In this document: in pieces, positions 35,022 to 43,283 of the stretch
How the letters are laid out: each line of letters begins with the position of its first letter
How positions within the stretch are numbered: position 1 is the stretch's first letter
NCBI GenBank assembly: GCA_019119815.1
Contig: DWWH01000022.1
Location: forward strand, 1-64,000
Length of the DNA stretch: 64,000 bases
Source: Candidatus Eisenbergiella intestinipullorum
GTDB lineage: Bacteria; Bacillota; Clostridia; Lachnospirales; Lachnospiraceae
Direction: 5' to 3'
Notes under the pieces: model-generated
Told to the model about the DNA's origin: nothing
Databases searched by the model: none
The model's input: only the letters and a program-made list of their open reading frames with translations
Translations under genes and position numbers: made by a program

Positions 35022-35059
35022 TGCGGCACATGGATGGATTCCATGTGCCGCACTTTTTT
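35022..35059 (+). terminator. Terminator after galT
   Basis: TGCGGCACATGG (35022-35033) pairs exactly with 35041-35052, and TTTTTT follows at 35054-35059. A second imperfect stem precedes it (about 34977-35003). Confidence 0.88.
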
Positions 35060-35099
35060 ACCGTCCGGATTTTTTCTGTGTTTTCCATGTCTGGAGGAA

Positions 35100-35128
35100 T
35101 TGTAAAATACCACCTCCGGCAGTATACT
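35100..35128 (+). promoter_or_regulatory. Promoter of the esterase gene
   Basis: TTGTAA (35100-35105) and TATACT (35123-35128) have a 17-base spacer. The leader to the ATG at 35168 is short and ends with TTGGAGG. Confidence 0.6.
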
Positions 35129-35167
35129 GAACATGGGCAATAACTATATTCTTTTGGAGGGAAATTT

Positions 35168-36232
35168 ATGAACTCTGAATTATTAAAACAGCTTCCCAAA
35201 CCGGACGGCCTTGAGCGGACGCAGCTTCTGAATCTTCTTCTGACAGAAGAATACGGCTTCCCGCCAAAGCCGCCCGTGGGAGTGACCGCTGATGTGGAAT
35301 CGGAGGACAGAGGCTTCTGCGCGGGGAAAGCGGTCCTGAAAAAGCTGAGACTGAACTGTGATACCGGAAACGGGATCTTTTCCTTCCCGGTGTCTCTGAT
35401 GTACCCGGCAGGCACGGAGCCGGGAAAAGAAGAAAAGCCGTTTCCCTGCTTCCTCTATATCAGCTTTACGGATCGGATTCCGGACCTGTCCTTTCCGGCG
35501 GAGGAGATTCTGGACAACGGTTTCGCGGTGCTGCATTTCTGCTATCAGGATGTGACCTCAGACGACGGGGATTTCACAAACGGACTGGCGGGGGTGCTTT
35601 ATCCTGACGGGAAAAGGGGAGAAACACAGTGCGGGAAGATCGGTCTGTGGGCCTGGGCGGCGAGCCGGGTGATGGACTATGCCTGTACGGTTCCGGAGAT
35701 TGACCATGACCGCATCGGCGTGGTGGGCCATTCCCGGCTGGGAAAGACCGCGCTGCTTGCGGGAGCTCTGGACGAGCGTTTTTTCTGCACCTTTTCCAAC
35801 GACTCCGGCTGCAGCGGCGCGGCGCTTGCCAGAGAAACGAAGGGCGAGACGGTGGAAAAAATTTATCAGAATTTCCCTTACTGGTTCTGTGAAAAGTATG
35901 GAACCTATGCAAAGCGGGAGGATGCCATGCCCTTTGACCAGCATTTTCTTCTCTCTGCCATCGCGCCCCGCCGCGTCTATGTGGCGAGCGCGTCGCAGGA
36001 CTGCTGGGCGGACCCGGAGAATGAGTATCTTTCCTGCGTTGCCGCCGGGGAATATTACCGGAGGATGGGTCTGAAGGGCTTCGTTCATCCGGACAGAGAT
36101 CCGGCTGTCGGAGACCGCTTCGCAGAGGGGGAGATCGGGTATCATCTGCGGTACGGGACGCATTATCTGAGCCGCCAGGACTGGGGATATTTTATGGAAT
36201 ATATGAAAAAACAGCATATATCCGGACAATGA
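35168..36232 (+). CDS. CE15-like glucuronoyl esterase (alpha/beta hydrolase)
   Basis: The 354-residue protein carries the CE15-type nucleophile elbow GHSRLGKTALLAGALDERF (Ser about 189), FSNDSGCSGAALARE, and a C-terminal catalytic His in RYGTHYLSRQDW (about 332). These motifs are shared by bacterial glucuronoyl esterases, which cut ester links between glucuronic acid side chains of xylan and lignin. No signal peptide is visible, so it may instead deacylate imported oligosaccharides. It forms a single-gene unit with its own promoter and terminator. Confidence 0.75.
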   Translation: MNSELLKQLPKPDGLERTQLLNLLLTEEYGFPPKPPVGVTADVESEDRGFCAGKAVLKKLRLNCDTGNGIFSFPVSLMYPAGTEPGKEEKPFPCFLYISFTDRIPDLSFPAEEILDNGFAVLHFCYQDVTSDDGDFTNGLAGVLYPDGKRGETQCGKIGLWAWAASRVMDYACTVPEIDHDRIGVVGHSRLGKTALLAGALDERFFCTFSNDSGCSGAALARETKGETVEKIYQNFPYWFCEKYGTYAKREDAMPFDQHFLLSAIAPRRVYVASASQDCWADPENEYLSCVAAGEYYRRMGLKGFVHPDRDPAVGDRFAEGEIGYHLRYGTHYLSRQDWGYFMEYMKKQHISGQ

Positions 36233-36254
36233 AAAGAAAGCGGGCATGAGAACA

Positions 36255-36310
36255 GGGCCTTTTGGAAAACCGGCGGATGAGGCAGAGGCGGTTTTCCAAA
36301 GGCCCTTTTT
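36255..36310 (+). terminator. Strong terminator after the esterase
   Basis: The arm 36255-36272 pairs with 36289-36305 over about 17 bases, followed by TTTTT. The internal A/T runs make it usable on both strands. Confidence 0.88.
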
Positions 36311-36335
36311 CCGGGCTTCCTTTTCCAGGCCAAGG

Positions 36336-36364
36336 TTGATTAAGAGGGGAGATTAGGGTATACT
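36336..36364 (+). promoter_or_regulatory. Promoter of the radical SAM/nth/exonuclease group
   Basis: TTGATT (36336-36341) and TATACT (36359-36364) are 17 bases apart, about 90 bases before the ATG. Confidence 0.6.
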
Positions 36365-36452
36365 GACGGGAGAAAAGATATGGTTCTTCTATAATTTAGG
36401 AATACCGGTAAGCGGAACCTGTGTGAACATTCAGAAAGGATGAGCCATCCCC

Positions 36453-38393
36453 ATGCGCTTTCTCCTCGCAGCCATCAATGCCAAATACATCCATTCCAAC
36501 CCCGCCGTCTACAGCCTGCGGGCTTATGCGGAGCGATTCTGCCCTGCGCTGTCCGGCAGCCCGGACTCATCATGCGGCGCGCCGCAGGCCGGGCGGGCTG
36601 AAATTGAGATCGCGGAATATACCATCAACCAGCCCTTCTGGGAGATTCTTGCCGACCTTTCCGGGAAAAAGCCCGACGCGGTCGGCTTTTCGTGTTATAT
36701 CTGGAACCGGGGGATGGTGTTTTCTCTGGTGCGGGAGCTTGCGAAAATCCTCCCCCACGTCCCGGTCTGGCTGGGCGGGCCGGAGGTTTCCTATGACCCG
36801 GAAGAGACCCTTTCCGCCCTGCCGTCGGCAGCGGGCGTCATGATCGGAGAAGGGGAGGAAACCTTCCGGGAGCTGATGGAGCTGTATGCGGACGCTCTGC
36901 CTTCCATGAGGAAAGCCTCCGGACCGGAAGAAACTCCCGTCTGGCCCCTGCCGGATCAGATCCGCGGCATCGCCTGCCGGGCATGTCCGGGCGGCAGGGT
37001 GAAAAGAACGCCGGAGAGGCCGCCTGTGTCAATGGATCAGATTCCCTTCTTTTATGGGGAACAGAAAGAGATCGGGGATTTTCAGGACCGCATCATCTAC
37101 TACGAATCCAGCCGGGGCTGCCCTTACCGGTGCAGCTACTGTCTGTCCTCCATCGACAAAACGGTGCGCTTCCGGAACGTGGAGCTGGTGAAGCAGGAGC
37201 TTTCGTTTTTCCTGGACAGAAAAGTGCCGCAGGTCAAGTTCGTGGACCGGACCTTTAACTGCAGCCATTCTCATGCCATGGAAATCTGGAGCTACATCCG
37301 GGAGCATGACAACGGCGTCACCAATTTCCATTTTGAGATCGCGGCGGATATCCTGACGGAGGAGGAGCTGGCGCTGCTTCGCAGCCTCCGGCCCGGTCTG
37401 GTGCAGCTGGAAATCGGCGTGCAGTCCACCAATCCGGACACCCTGAAGGAGATCCGGCGCACGGCGGACTGGAAGCGGCTGAGAACGATCGTGGGCAAGA
37501 TCCGGGAAGGACGGAACATCCATATCCATCTGGATCTGATCGCCGGGCTTCCGTTTGAGGATATGGAAAGCTTTCAGCGCTCCTTTAATGACGTTTATTC
37601 CTGCAGGCCGGATCAGCTGCAGCTGGGCTTTTTAAAGGTGCTGAAGGGTTCCCATATGCACGAAAAGGCGGCGGAATACGGGATCGCATACACGGATTTT
37701 CCGCCCTACGAGGTGCTTTTTACCCGCTGGATTTCCTGGGAGGAGATCCTGACGTTGAAGCGGGTGGAGGAAATGGTGGAGCTGTATTACAACAGCGCCC
37801 AGTTCAGCCATACCCTTCCGGTTCTGGAACGTTTCTTTGCCTCGCCTTTTGAAATGTACCGCGCTCTGGCGGATTTTTATGACAGGCGCGGTCTGTTCCG
37901 GCAGAGCCCTTCCCGCATGTACCGCTATCAGGCCCTTCTGGAATTTGCCATGCAGGCGGCTCCGGAGCAGGAGGAGGTCTGGCGGCAGCTTCTGACCTTT
38001 GACCTCTATCTGCGGGAGAACGCGAAGAGCCGGCCGGAGTTCGCCCCTCCCTTCCGCCAGGAAGAAGCGGCGAAGGAAGCGATCAGCCGCTTTTACCGGG
38101 AGGAGGAAAAGAACCCCCGTTTCCTGGCGGAATACGTGCGGGAAGGCTACGATTCCCGCCAGATGGCGCGCATGACCCATGTGGAATGCTTTCGCTTTCC
38201 GGTATGGGAAGCGGAATGGGGGGAAAGGGAAGCGGCGGAAGAGCATGCAGGGGAATACGGGAGCGGGAAGCTTTCGGAACCGGAGGAGCGGAACAGGAAA
38301 GCGGACGGAGCCGCCGGATATTTTGTGCTCTTCGACTATCGAAACAGGAACCCTCTGAACCGGGAAGCCCGGACGATGCTTCTTCCATTGTGA
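36453..38393 (+). CDS. B12-binding-domain radical SAM protein (DUF4080 type)
   Basis: The 646-residue protein starts with a cobalamin-binding-like Rossmann domain (RFLLAAINAKYIHSNPAVYS, then VGFSCYIWNRG and VWLGGPEVSYDPEE). The radical SAM core follows, with the cluster motif RGCPYRCSYCLSS (about 222-229) and the VDRTFNC and EIAADILTEEEL strands. A C-terminal DUF4080-like part completes it. Members are thought to modify unknown substrates by radical chemistry. The start of the radical core has all three cluster cysteines. It precedes nth by a short gap, but no functional link is evident. Confidence 0.88.
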   Translation: MRFLLAAINAKYIHSNPAVYSLRAYAERFCPALSGSPDSSCGAPQAGRAEIEIAEYTINQPFWEILADLSGKKPDAVGFSCYIWNRGMVFSLVRELAKILPHVPVWLGGPEVSYDPEETLSALPSAAGVMIGEGEETFRELMELYADALPSMRKASGPEETPVWPLPDQIRGIACRACPGGRVKRTPERPPVSMDQIPFFYGEQKEIGDFQDRIIYYESSRGCPYRCSYCLSSIDKTVRFRNVELVKQELSFFLDRKVPQVKFVDRTFNCSHSHAMEIWSYIREHDNGVTNFHFEIAADILTEEELALLRSLRPGLVQLEIGVQSTNPDTLKEIRRTADWKRLRTIVGKIREGRNIHIHLDLIAGLPFEDMESFQRSFNDVYSCRPDQLQLGFLKVLKGSHMHEKAAEYGIAYTDFPPYEVLFTRWISWEEILTLKRVEEMVELYYNSAQFSHTLPVLERFFASPFEMYRALADFYDRRGLFRQSPSRMYRYQALLEFAMQAAPEQEEVWRQLLTFDLYLRENAKSRPEFAPPFRQEEAAKEAISRFYREEEKNPRFLAEYVREGYDSRQMARMTHVECFRFPVWEAEWGEREAAEEHAGEYGSGKLSEPEERNRKADGAAGYFVLFDYRNRNPLNREARTMLLPL

Positions 38394-38485
38394 ACCCGGA
38401 ATGGAAGAGCTGTCCGGAACAGGGCGGGCCGGCGGAGCGCGGGAATCCATACTTAATTATAGAAAAGAAAGGAGCAAAAGCGGAA

Positions 38486-39133
38486 ATGAAACAGAAGGAA
38501 CGGGTAGAGAAAGCGCTGCAGCTTCTGGATGAACACTATGGAACGGAATATATCTGCTATCTGGAACATGAAAATGCCTGGCAGCTTCTGATCGCCACCA
38601 TTTTGAGCGCCCAGTGTACGGACGCCAGGGTGAACATCGTCACTAGAGAGCTTTTTCAGAAATACAGGAGCGTGGAGGATTTTTCCAGGGCGGACCTGAA
38701 GGAGCTGGAGCAGGACATTCATGCCACGGGCTTTTACCATAATAAGGCGAAAAATATCATTTCCTGCTGTCAGGCTCTGGTGAACCGGTTTGGCGGAGAG
38801 GTGCCCCGTTCGCTGGAGGATCTGACCTCCCTGGCAGGCGTGGGCCGAAAGACCGCCAACGTGATCCGGGGCAATATCTACAACGACCCCAGCATCGTGG
38901 TGGATACCCATGTGAAGCGGATCTCCAACCGTCTGGGCTTTACGAAGGAGGAGGATCCGGTGAAGGTGGAGAAGGATCTGATGCGGGTGCTTCCCAAAGA
39001 CCACTGGATTCTCTACAATATGCAGATCATCACCCTGGGCAGGCAGCTGTGCAAAGCTCCGACACCCAAATGCGGAGAATGCTTTCTGACAGAGGTCTGC
39101 CCGTATTATGAAAAAATGAAGAAGGAGAAATGA
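38486..39133 (+). CDS. nth: Endonuclease III
   Basis: The 215-residue enzyme shows the helix-hairpin-helix LTSLAGVGRKTANVIRGN with the catalytic Lys (about 121), the catalytic Asp in VVDTHVKRISNRLG (about 139), and the C-terminal iron-sulfur cluster CKAPTPKCGECFLTEVCP. It removes oxidised pyrimidines from DNA and cuts abasic sites. AAAGGAG precedes the ATG at 38486. Its stop overlaps the next gene's ATG (ATGA), so the exonuclease is translationally coupled. Confidence 0.95.
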   Translation: MKQKERVEKALQLLDEHYGTEYICYLEHENAWQLLIATILSAQCTDARVNIVTRELFQKYRSVEDFSRADLKELEQDIHATGFYHNKAKNIISCCQALVNRFGGEVPRSLEDLTSLAGVGRKTANVIRGNIYNDPSIVVDTHVKRISNRLGFTKEEDPVKVEKDLMRVLPKDHWILYNMQIITLGRQLCKAPTPKCGECFLTEVCPYYEKMKKEK

Positions 39134-39882
39134 CGCTGCGGATGGATGGAAGAATGGAAGGGGCTGTCAGGGATTACGTCTGTGTGGATCTGGAGACCAC
39201 AGGGCTTCACCCCAGGACAGACAGGATCATAGAGATCGGTGCGGTACGGGTCCGGAACGGTCGCGTGGTGCAGACCTGGCAGTCTCTGGTGAATCCGGGA
39301 AGAAGGCTTTCGGAGACGGTCAGACAGATCACGGGCATCACTCAGGAGGAGGTGGACAGCGCACCGGACATCGGGCAGGCGCTGCCGGAATGCCTTTGCT
39401 TTCTGGGAAAGGACGTGTTGGTGGGGCACAGCCTCCTGTTCGACTTTTCCTTTCTGAAAAAGGCGGCTGTGAATGCGGGACTTGCTTTGGAAGCGGAGGG
39501 CATCGATACCCTGAAGCTGGCAAGAAGGTATCTGCCGGAGCTTCCCGGACGCGGGCTGGAAGAGCTTTGCCGCCGCTTCGGCATTCCGCACCGGGCACAC
39601 CGGGCGCTGGGGGACGCGCAGGCCACGGCAGCTCTCTACGAGCTTCTCTGTGAGAGATTTTACGAAAAAAATACATTCACGCCGGCTCCCCTGATCTATC
39701 GCGTCAAAAAAGAAGGCCCGGCCAGCCGCGCGCAGAAGGAGCGCCTGCTGCGGCTTTCTGCCCTGTACGGTGCTCCGCTTGACGTGGATTTGGAGAAGCT
39801 GACCAGAAACGAGGCCAGCCGTCTGGCGGATCAGCTTATCGCCAGATATGGAAACGCTCTGAAGACTGTAAAAAAATCCTGA
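39130..39882 (+). CDS. DEDDh 3'-5' exonuclease (DnaQ/PolC-epsilon-like)
   Basis: The 250-residue protein has the exonuclease I motif CVDLETTGL (about residue 18), GHSLLFDFSFLKKA for motif II (about 100) and HRALGDAQATAAL for motif III with the His-Asp pair (about 157). The C-terminal 60 residues (RAQKERLLRLSALYG) resemble an extra helical segment seen in clostridial relatives. It is the family of DNA proofreading and repair exonucleases. Overlap with nth suggests a shared DNA-repair context. Confidence 0.88.
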   Translation: MTLRMDGRMEGAVRDYVCVDLETTGLHPRTDRIIEIGAVRVRNGRVVQTWQSLVNPGRRLSETVRQITGITQEEVDSAPDIGQALPECLCFLGKDVLVGHSLLFDFSFLKKAAVNAGLALEAEGIDTLKLARRYLPELPGRGLEELCRRFGIPHRAHRALGDAQATAALYELLCERFYEKNTFTPAPLIYRVKKEGPASRAQKERLLRLSALYGAPLDVDLEKLTRNEASRLADQLIARYGNALKTVKKS

Positions 39883-39945
39883 AAAAACGCTCCGGATGCC
39901 TCTGTTTTTCGGCGCTTCGGGACGCTGCGACGTCAGTGCGCGCTC

Positions 39946-39974
39946 TTGCAAAAACGGAGGCTTTCCTATATAAT
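39946..39974 (+). promoter_or_regulatory. Sigma-A promoter of the small-peptide/VanW operon
   Basis: TTGCAA (39946-39951) and TATAAT (39969-39974) have a 17-base spacer and lie 50-80 bases before the ATG at 40027. Confidence 0.75.
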
Positions 39975-40026
39975 AGGCTTTTAAGTGAACGAAAAACCCT
40001 GTAACGGATCTGGAATGGAGAGTGCG

Positions 40027-40131
40027 ATGTTTAATATTTACAGTAAAAAATCAAAAAGGATCATTTCATCGGTGATCATCATCATCCTGGTTCTTGCGAT
40101 GGTGATACCGACGCTGCTGTATGTGCTGTAA
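40027..40131 (+). CDS. 34-residue single-span membrane peptide
   Basis: A GGAG six bases from the ATG and a strong promoter upstream support translation. The peptide has a basic N-terminus (MFNIYSKKSKR) and one hydrophobic helix (IISSVIIIILVLAMVIPTLL), ending YVL. Similar tiny membrane peptides tend to precede VanW genes in Lachnospiraceae, as far as I recall. It is 20 bases before the VanW gene and would be its operon partner. Function unknown; a role in anchoring or envelope stress sensing is only a guess. Confidence 0.6.
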   Translation: MFNIYSKKSKRIISSVIIIILVLAMVIPTLLYVL

Positions 40132-40151
40132 GGTTTGGAGGAAACGATGAA

Positions 40152-41747
40152 ATGAAAAAATGGATTTATTTTCTGGCGTTTCTGCTTTCGCTGGGGGTCG
40201 CGTCCGTCACGTCGGGCGTTTCCGCACAGGCGCAGGCGAGGCCGGACGATACGATCATGGAAGGCGTATATGCCGGGGATGTTTCCCTGGCAGGAATGAC
40301 CCAGGCCGAGGCGCAGGATGCGGTACAGGCCTATGTGGATTCTCTGGGAAGCAGCGTGATCACCTTGAAGGTGGTGGACGGCAATACGGTAACGGCGACC
40401 GCTGCAGAGCTCGGTATGAGCTGGAGCAATCAGGGGCTGGTGAGCGAAGCGGTGAACCTGGGGAAATCCGGAAATGTGGTGACCCGCTACAAGGCCGTGA
40501 AGGACCTGGCGCATGAAAATAAGGTATATGACATTGAATTTGCCTTTGATCAGGAAGCGATCGCGTCTCTGATCGAAAATGACTGTGCCCAGTATAACGT
40601 GGAGGCCGTGGACGCGCATCTGAAGAGAGAAAATGGGAAATTTGTCATTGAAGAGGGCCAGAAGGGGATCGTGATCGATAACGGCGCCTCCGAAACGGCA
40701 GTATATGAATATCTGACAACTCAGTGGAAGGGAGGAGACGCTTCCATCGACCTGGTGGTGACCGAAGAGGAACCTCAGGGAAATGCGGAGGAGCTGGCAC
40801 TGGTGAAGGATGTGCTCGGAACCTATACGACCAGCTATTCCTCCTCCGGATCGGACCGGAGCGCGAACGTGGCGAACGGCTGCAAGCTGATCAACGGCAC
40901 CACGGTCTATCCGGGTGAAAGCTTTTCCACTTATGAGGCGGTGAGCCCGTTTACGGAAGAGAACGGCTATTATATGGCGGCCTCCTATCTGAGCGGCCAG
41001 GTGGTGGACAGCATTGGCGGCGGTATCTGCCAGGTATCCACGACCCTTTACAATGCGGTGCTGCTTGCGGAGCTGCAGGTGGATGAGCGGCATAACCACT
41101 CCATGATCGTGACTTATGTAAAGCCGTCCATGGATGCGGCGATTGCGGAATCTTCCGGAAAGGATTTTGTTTTTACCAACAATACGGATTATCCGATCTA
41201 TATCGAAGGCTATACCAGCAATAAAAATCTGACCTTTACCATTTATGGCGTGGAGACCAGGGATCCCAACAGGAAGGTGACATACGAAAGCGAGGTCCTG
41301 GAAACGATCTCCCCGGGTGCGGAAGTGATCAAGCAGGATTCTTCGCAGCCCATCGGTTCCGTCAGTGTTCAGTCCGCGCATACCGGATATAAGGCCAGAC
41401 TGTGGAAGGTGGTTACGGTAGACGGCGAAGAGGTCAGCCGCGAACAGATCAACAGCAGCAGCTACCAGATGACGCCGCGTACGGCGACGGTGGGGACGGC
41501 GACAGATGATCCGAATGCCTACAACGAGCTGCAGGCTGCCATTGCAACGGGCAGCATCGATCAGGTGAGGAATGTGGCGAAAGCCCTGGCGAACGGCCAG
41601 TCTACCACGACCACGACCGAACCCTCTACAGGAGTTGATCCCGCTCTGGCGGCGATCCTGGAAGGAAAAACGCCGGAAGAGCAGGCCATTCTGATCCAGC
41701 AGTACAATGAGCAGCTGGCTCAGCAGCAACAGCAGGCCGGGCAGTAA
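40152..41747 (+). CDS. VanW family surface protein
   Basis: A signal peptide is clear (MKKWIYFLAFLLSLGVASVT, cleavage near AQA at 27). Two peptidoglycan-binding-like PG_binding_4 repeats follow (about 40-200), then the VanW domain (about 225-350: NVANGCKLINGTTVYPGESF, VDSIGGGICQVSTTLYNAVL) and a G5-like region. The C-terminal tail is rich in Gln and Thr. The protein is exported and probably cell-wall associated. VanW genes occur in some vancomycin-resistance clusters, but the function is unknown, and no vanHAX genes are here. GGAGG at 40137-40141 supports the ATG. Confidence 0.88.
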   Translation: MKKWIYFLAFLLSLGVASVTSGVSAQAQARPDDTIMEGVYAGDVSLAGMTQAEAQDAVQAYVDSLGSSVITLKVVDGNTVTATAAELGMSWSNQGLVSEAVNLGKSGNVVTRYKAVKDLAHENKVYDIEFAFDQEAIASLIENDCAQYNVEAVDAHLKRENGKFVIEEGQKGIVIDNGASETAVYEYLTTQWKGGDASIDLVVTEEEPQGNAEELALVKDVLGTYTTSYSSSGSDRSANVANGCKLINGTTVYPGESFSTYEAVSPFTEENGYYMAASYLSGQVVDSIGGGICQVSTTLYNAVLLAELQVDERHNHSMIVTYVKPSMDAAIAESSGKDFVFTNNTDYPIYIEGYTSNKNLTFTIYGVETRDPNRKVTYESEVLETISPGAEVIKQDSSQPIGSVSVQSAHTGYKARLWKVVTVDGEEVSREQINSSSYQMTPRTATVGTATDDPNAYNELQAAIATGSIDQVRNVAKALANGQSTTTTTEPSTGVDPALAAILEGKTPEEQAILIQQYNEQLAQQQQQAGQ

Positions 41748-41762
41748 GGGCCGAAGAAAGCT

Positions 41763-42743
41763 ATGAATATTGGAAAGATACCGGAGAGCGTTCTGAAACG
41801 CTCCGTATTCAGACAACTGAAAACAGAAAGAGAAGAAGTATTATGCGGCGCAGGACCGGGAGTGGACTGCGCCATTCTCTCATTCCCGCCCGGTGAAAAC
41901 CTTCTGGTTTCTTCCGGCTCTTTTTGCCGGACGGCCGATCCGGCGCTTTATGCCATCCATACCGCAGTGAACAATCTTGCAGCTTCCGGAGGCTGTCCGG
42001 CTGCCGTGTGGCTTTCCGTCCTCCTGCCGCTGACGGCAGAAGAAACGGAACTGAGAGCGCTGATGATACAGGCGGAGCAGGTCTGTGCCGGCCTGCATAT
42101 CCAGATCGCAGGAGGGCATACGGGGGTCACCCCCGCAGTGAACCGGACGGTGGTTTCTGTTACTGCCGCGGGCAGCGCGCTGCCGGAACAGACGATTTGC
42201 CCATCCGGACTGCCGCCGGGCACGGAGCTGGTGATCACCAGGTGGATTGGCCTGGAAGGGACGGCCATCGCGGCAAAGGAAAGGGAAAAAGAGCTCCTTG
42301 CCCGCTTCCCTTCGTATCTGGTGGAGGAAGCAAAGGCCTTCGACGGGTATCTCTCAGTCGTGCCGGAGGCTGTAGCTGCGGCGCATTTCGGCGTACGCGC
42401 CATGACTGATGTTTCGGAGGGCGGCATTTTCGGCGCTCTCTGGAAGCTGGGAGAACGCTTCGGCACGGGACTGGAGATCGATCTGAAAAAAATTCCCATT
42501 CGCCAGGAAACGGTGGAGATCTGCAACCAGCTGGACCTGAATCCCTATGAGCTGATCTCCGGCGGCAGCCTTCTGATCGCCGCCGAAGACGGGCATGCCC
42601 TGGCGGACGCCCTGAAAGCGGAAGGCATCCCGGCAGCTGTGGCAGGAAGGACTGTCCCGGGCAATGACCGTGTGATCCTGAACGGAGAGGAAAAGCGATT
42701 CCTCGGCCCGGTACGGATGGATGAGATACATAAGCTTGGATAA
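41763..42743 (+). CDS. AIR synthase-related protein (HypE/PurM-like fold)
   Basis: The 326-residue product has the PurM/HypE layout: an N-terminal half with GAGPGVDCAIL and TAVNNLAASGGCPAAVWLSV, and AGGHTGVTPAVNRTVVSVTA, then a C-terminal half with MTDVSEGGIFGALWKLG and LISGGSLLIAAED. It most resembles the stand-alone AIR-synthase-like proteins near hydrogenase or selenium genes, which use ATP to activate a small group. Neither hydrogenase genes nor a partner are in the window. Its substrate is unassigned. Confidence 0.8.
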   Translation: MNIGKIPESVLKRSVFRQLKTEREEVLCGAGPGVDCAILSFPPGENLLVSSGSFCRTADPALYAIHTAVNNLAASGGCPAAVWLSVLLPLTAEETELRALMIQAEQVCAGLHIQIAGGHTGVTPAVNRTVVSVTAAGSALPEQTICPSGLPPGTELVITRWIGLEGTAIAAKEREKELLARFPSYLVEEAKAFDGYLSVVPEAVAAAHFGVRAMTDVSEGGIFGALWKLGERFGTGLEIDLKKIPIRQETVEICNQLDLNPYELISGGSLLIAAEDGHALADALKAEGIPAAVAGRTVPGNDRVILNGEEKRFLGPVRMDEIHKLG

Positions 42744-42757
42744 AAAAACGGAAACGA

Positions 42758-42777
42758 TTGCGGCCGTTCGGCCGCAA
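42758..42777 (+). promoter_or_regulatory. Hairpin abutting the Lrp ribosome site
   Basis: TTGCGGCC (42758-42765) pairs with GGCCGCAA (42770-42777), and the AGAGGT ribosome site follows within 10 bases of its end. No T-run. Confidence 0.5.
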
Positions 42778-42791
42778 AGAAAGAGGTAGGT

Positions 42792-43283
42792 ATGAGAGAT
42801 TTCAGAGAGCAGCTGCTTGGGATCATCGAGAAGAACAGCCGGATCGATCTGAAGGAGCTGGCGGTGATCCTGGGAGTGGAAGAGATTGACGTGGTAAATG
42901 AACTGGCGGCGATGGAGGCAGAGGGGATCATCTGCGGGTATCACACGCTGATCGACTGGGATAAAACGAGCCTGGATAAGATCTCCGCGCTGATCGAGGT
43001 ACGGGTGACTCCGCAGAGAGGGCAGGGATTTGACAACATTGCGGAGCGGATCTACAAATATCCTGAGGTGAACGCGGTGTATCTGATCTCCGGCGGATTT
43101 GATCTTCTGGTGACGCTGGAGGGAAGAAACCTAAAGGAGATCTCCTCCTTCGTGTCCCAGAAGCTTTCCACGCTGGACGGGGTACTGAGCACGGCGACGC
43201 ATTTTATTCTGAAAAAATACAAGGATCACGGGACCATCCTGGCCAAAAAAAATGAAGATACAAGGGAGAAGATCATGCCATGA
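42792..43283 (+). CDS. Lrp/AsnC-family regulator
   Basis: The 163-residue protein has an N-terminal AsnC helix-turn-helix (IDLKELAVILGVEEIDVVNELAAMEAEGIICGYHTLID) and a C-terminal RAM-type ligand domain (SALIEVRVTPQ, AVYLISGGFDLLVTLEGRN). Such regulators respond to amino acids. Its stop overlaps the start of an aminotransferase gene (ATGA at 43280), so regulator and enzyme are coupled. The pair probably senses and controls an amino acid or its keto acid; which one is not evident. Confidence 0.88.
   Translation: MRDFREQLLGIIEKNSRIDLKELAVILGVEEIDVVNELAAMEAEGIICGYHTLIDWDKTSLDKISALIEVRVTPQRGQGFDNIAERIYKYPEVNAVYLISGGFDLLVTLEGRNLKEISSFVSQKLSTLDGVLSTATHFILKKYKDHGTILAKKNEDTREKIMP

Noticed and set aside
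40152..41747. Vancomycin-resistance cluster suggested by the VanW protein
   Set aside because: No vanH, vanA/B ligase or vanX gene is present; VanW proteins are common in clostridia outside such clusters.
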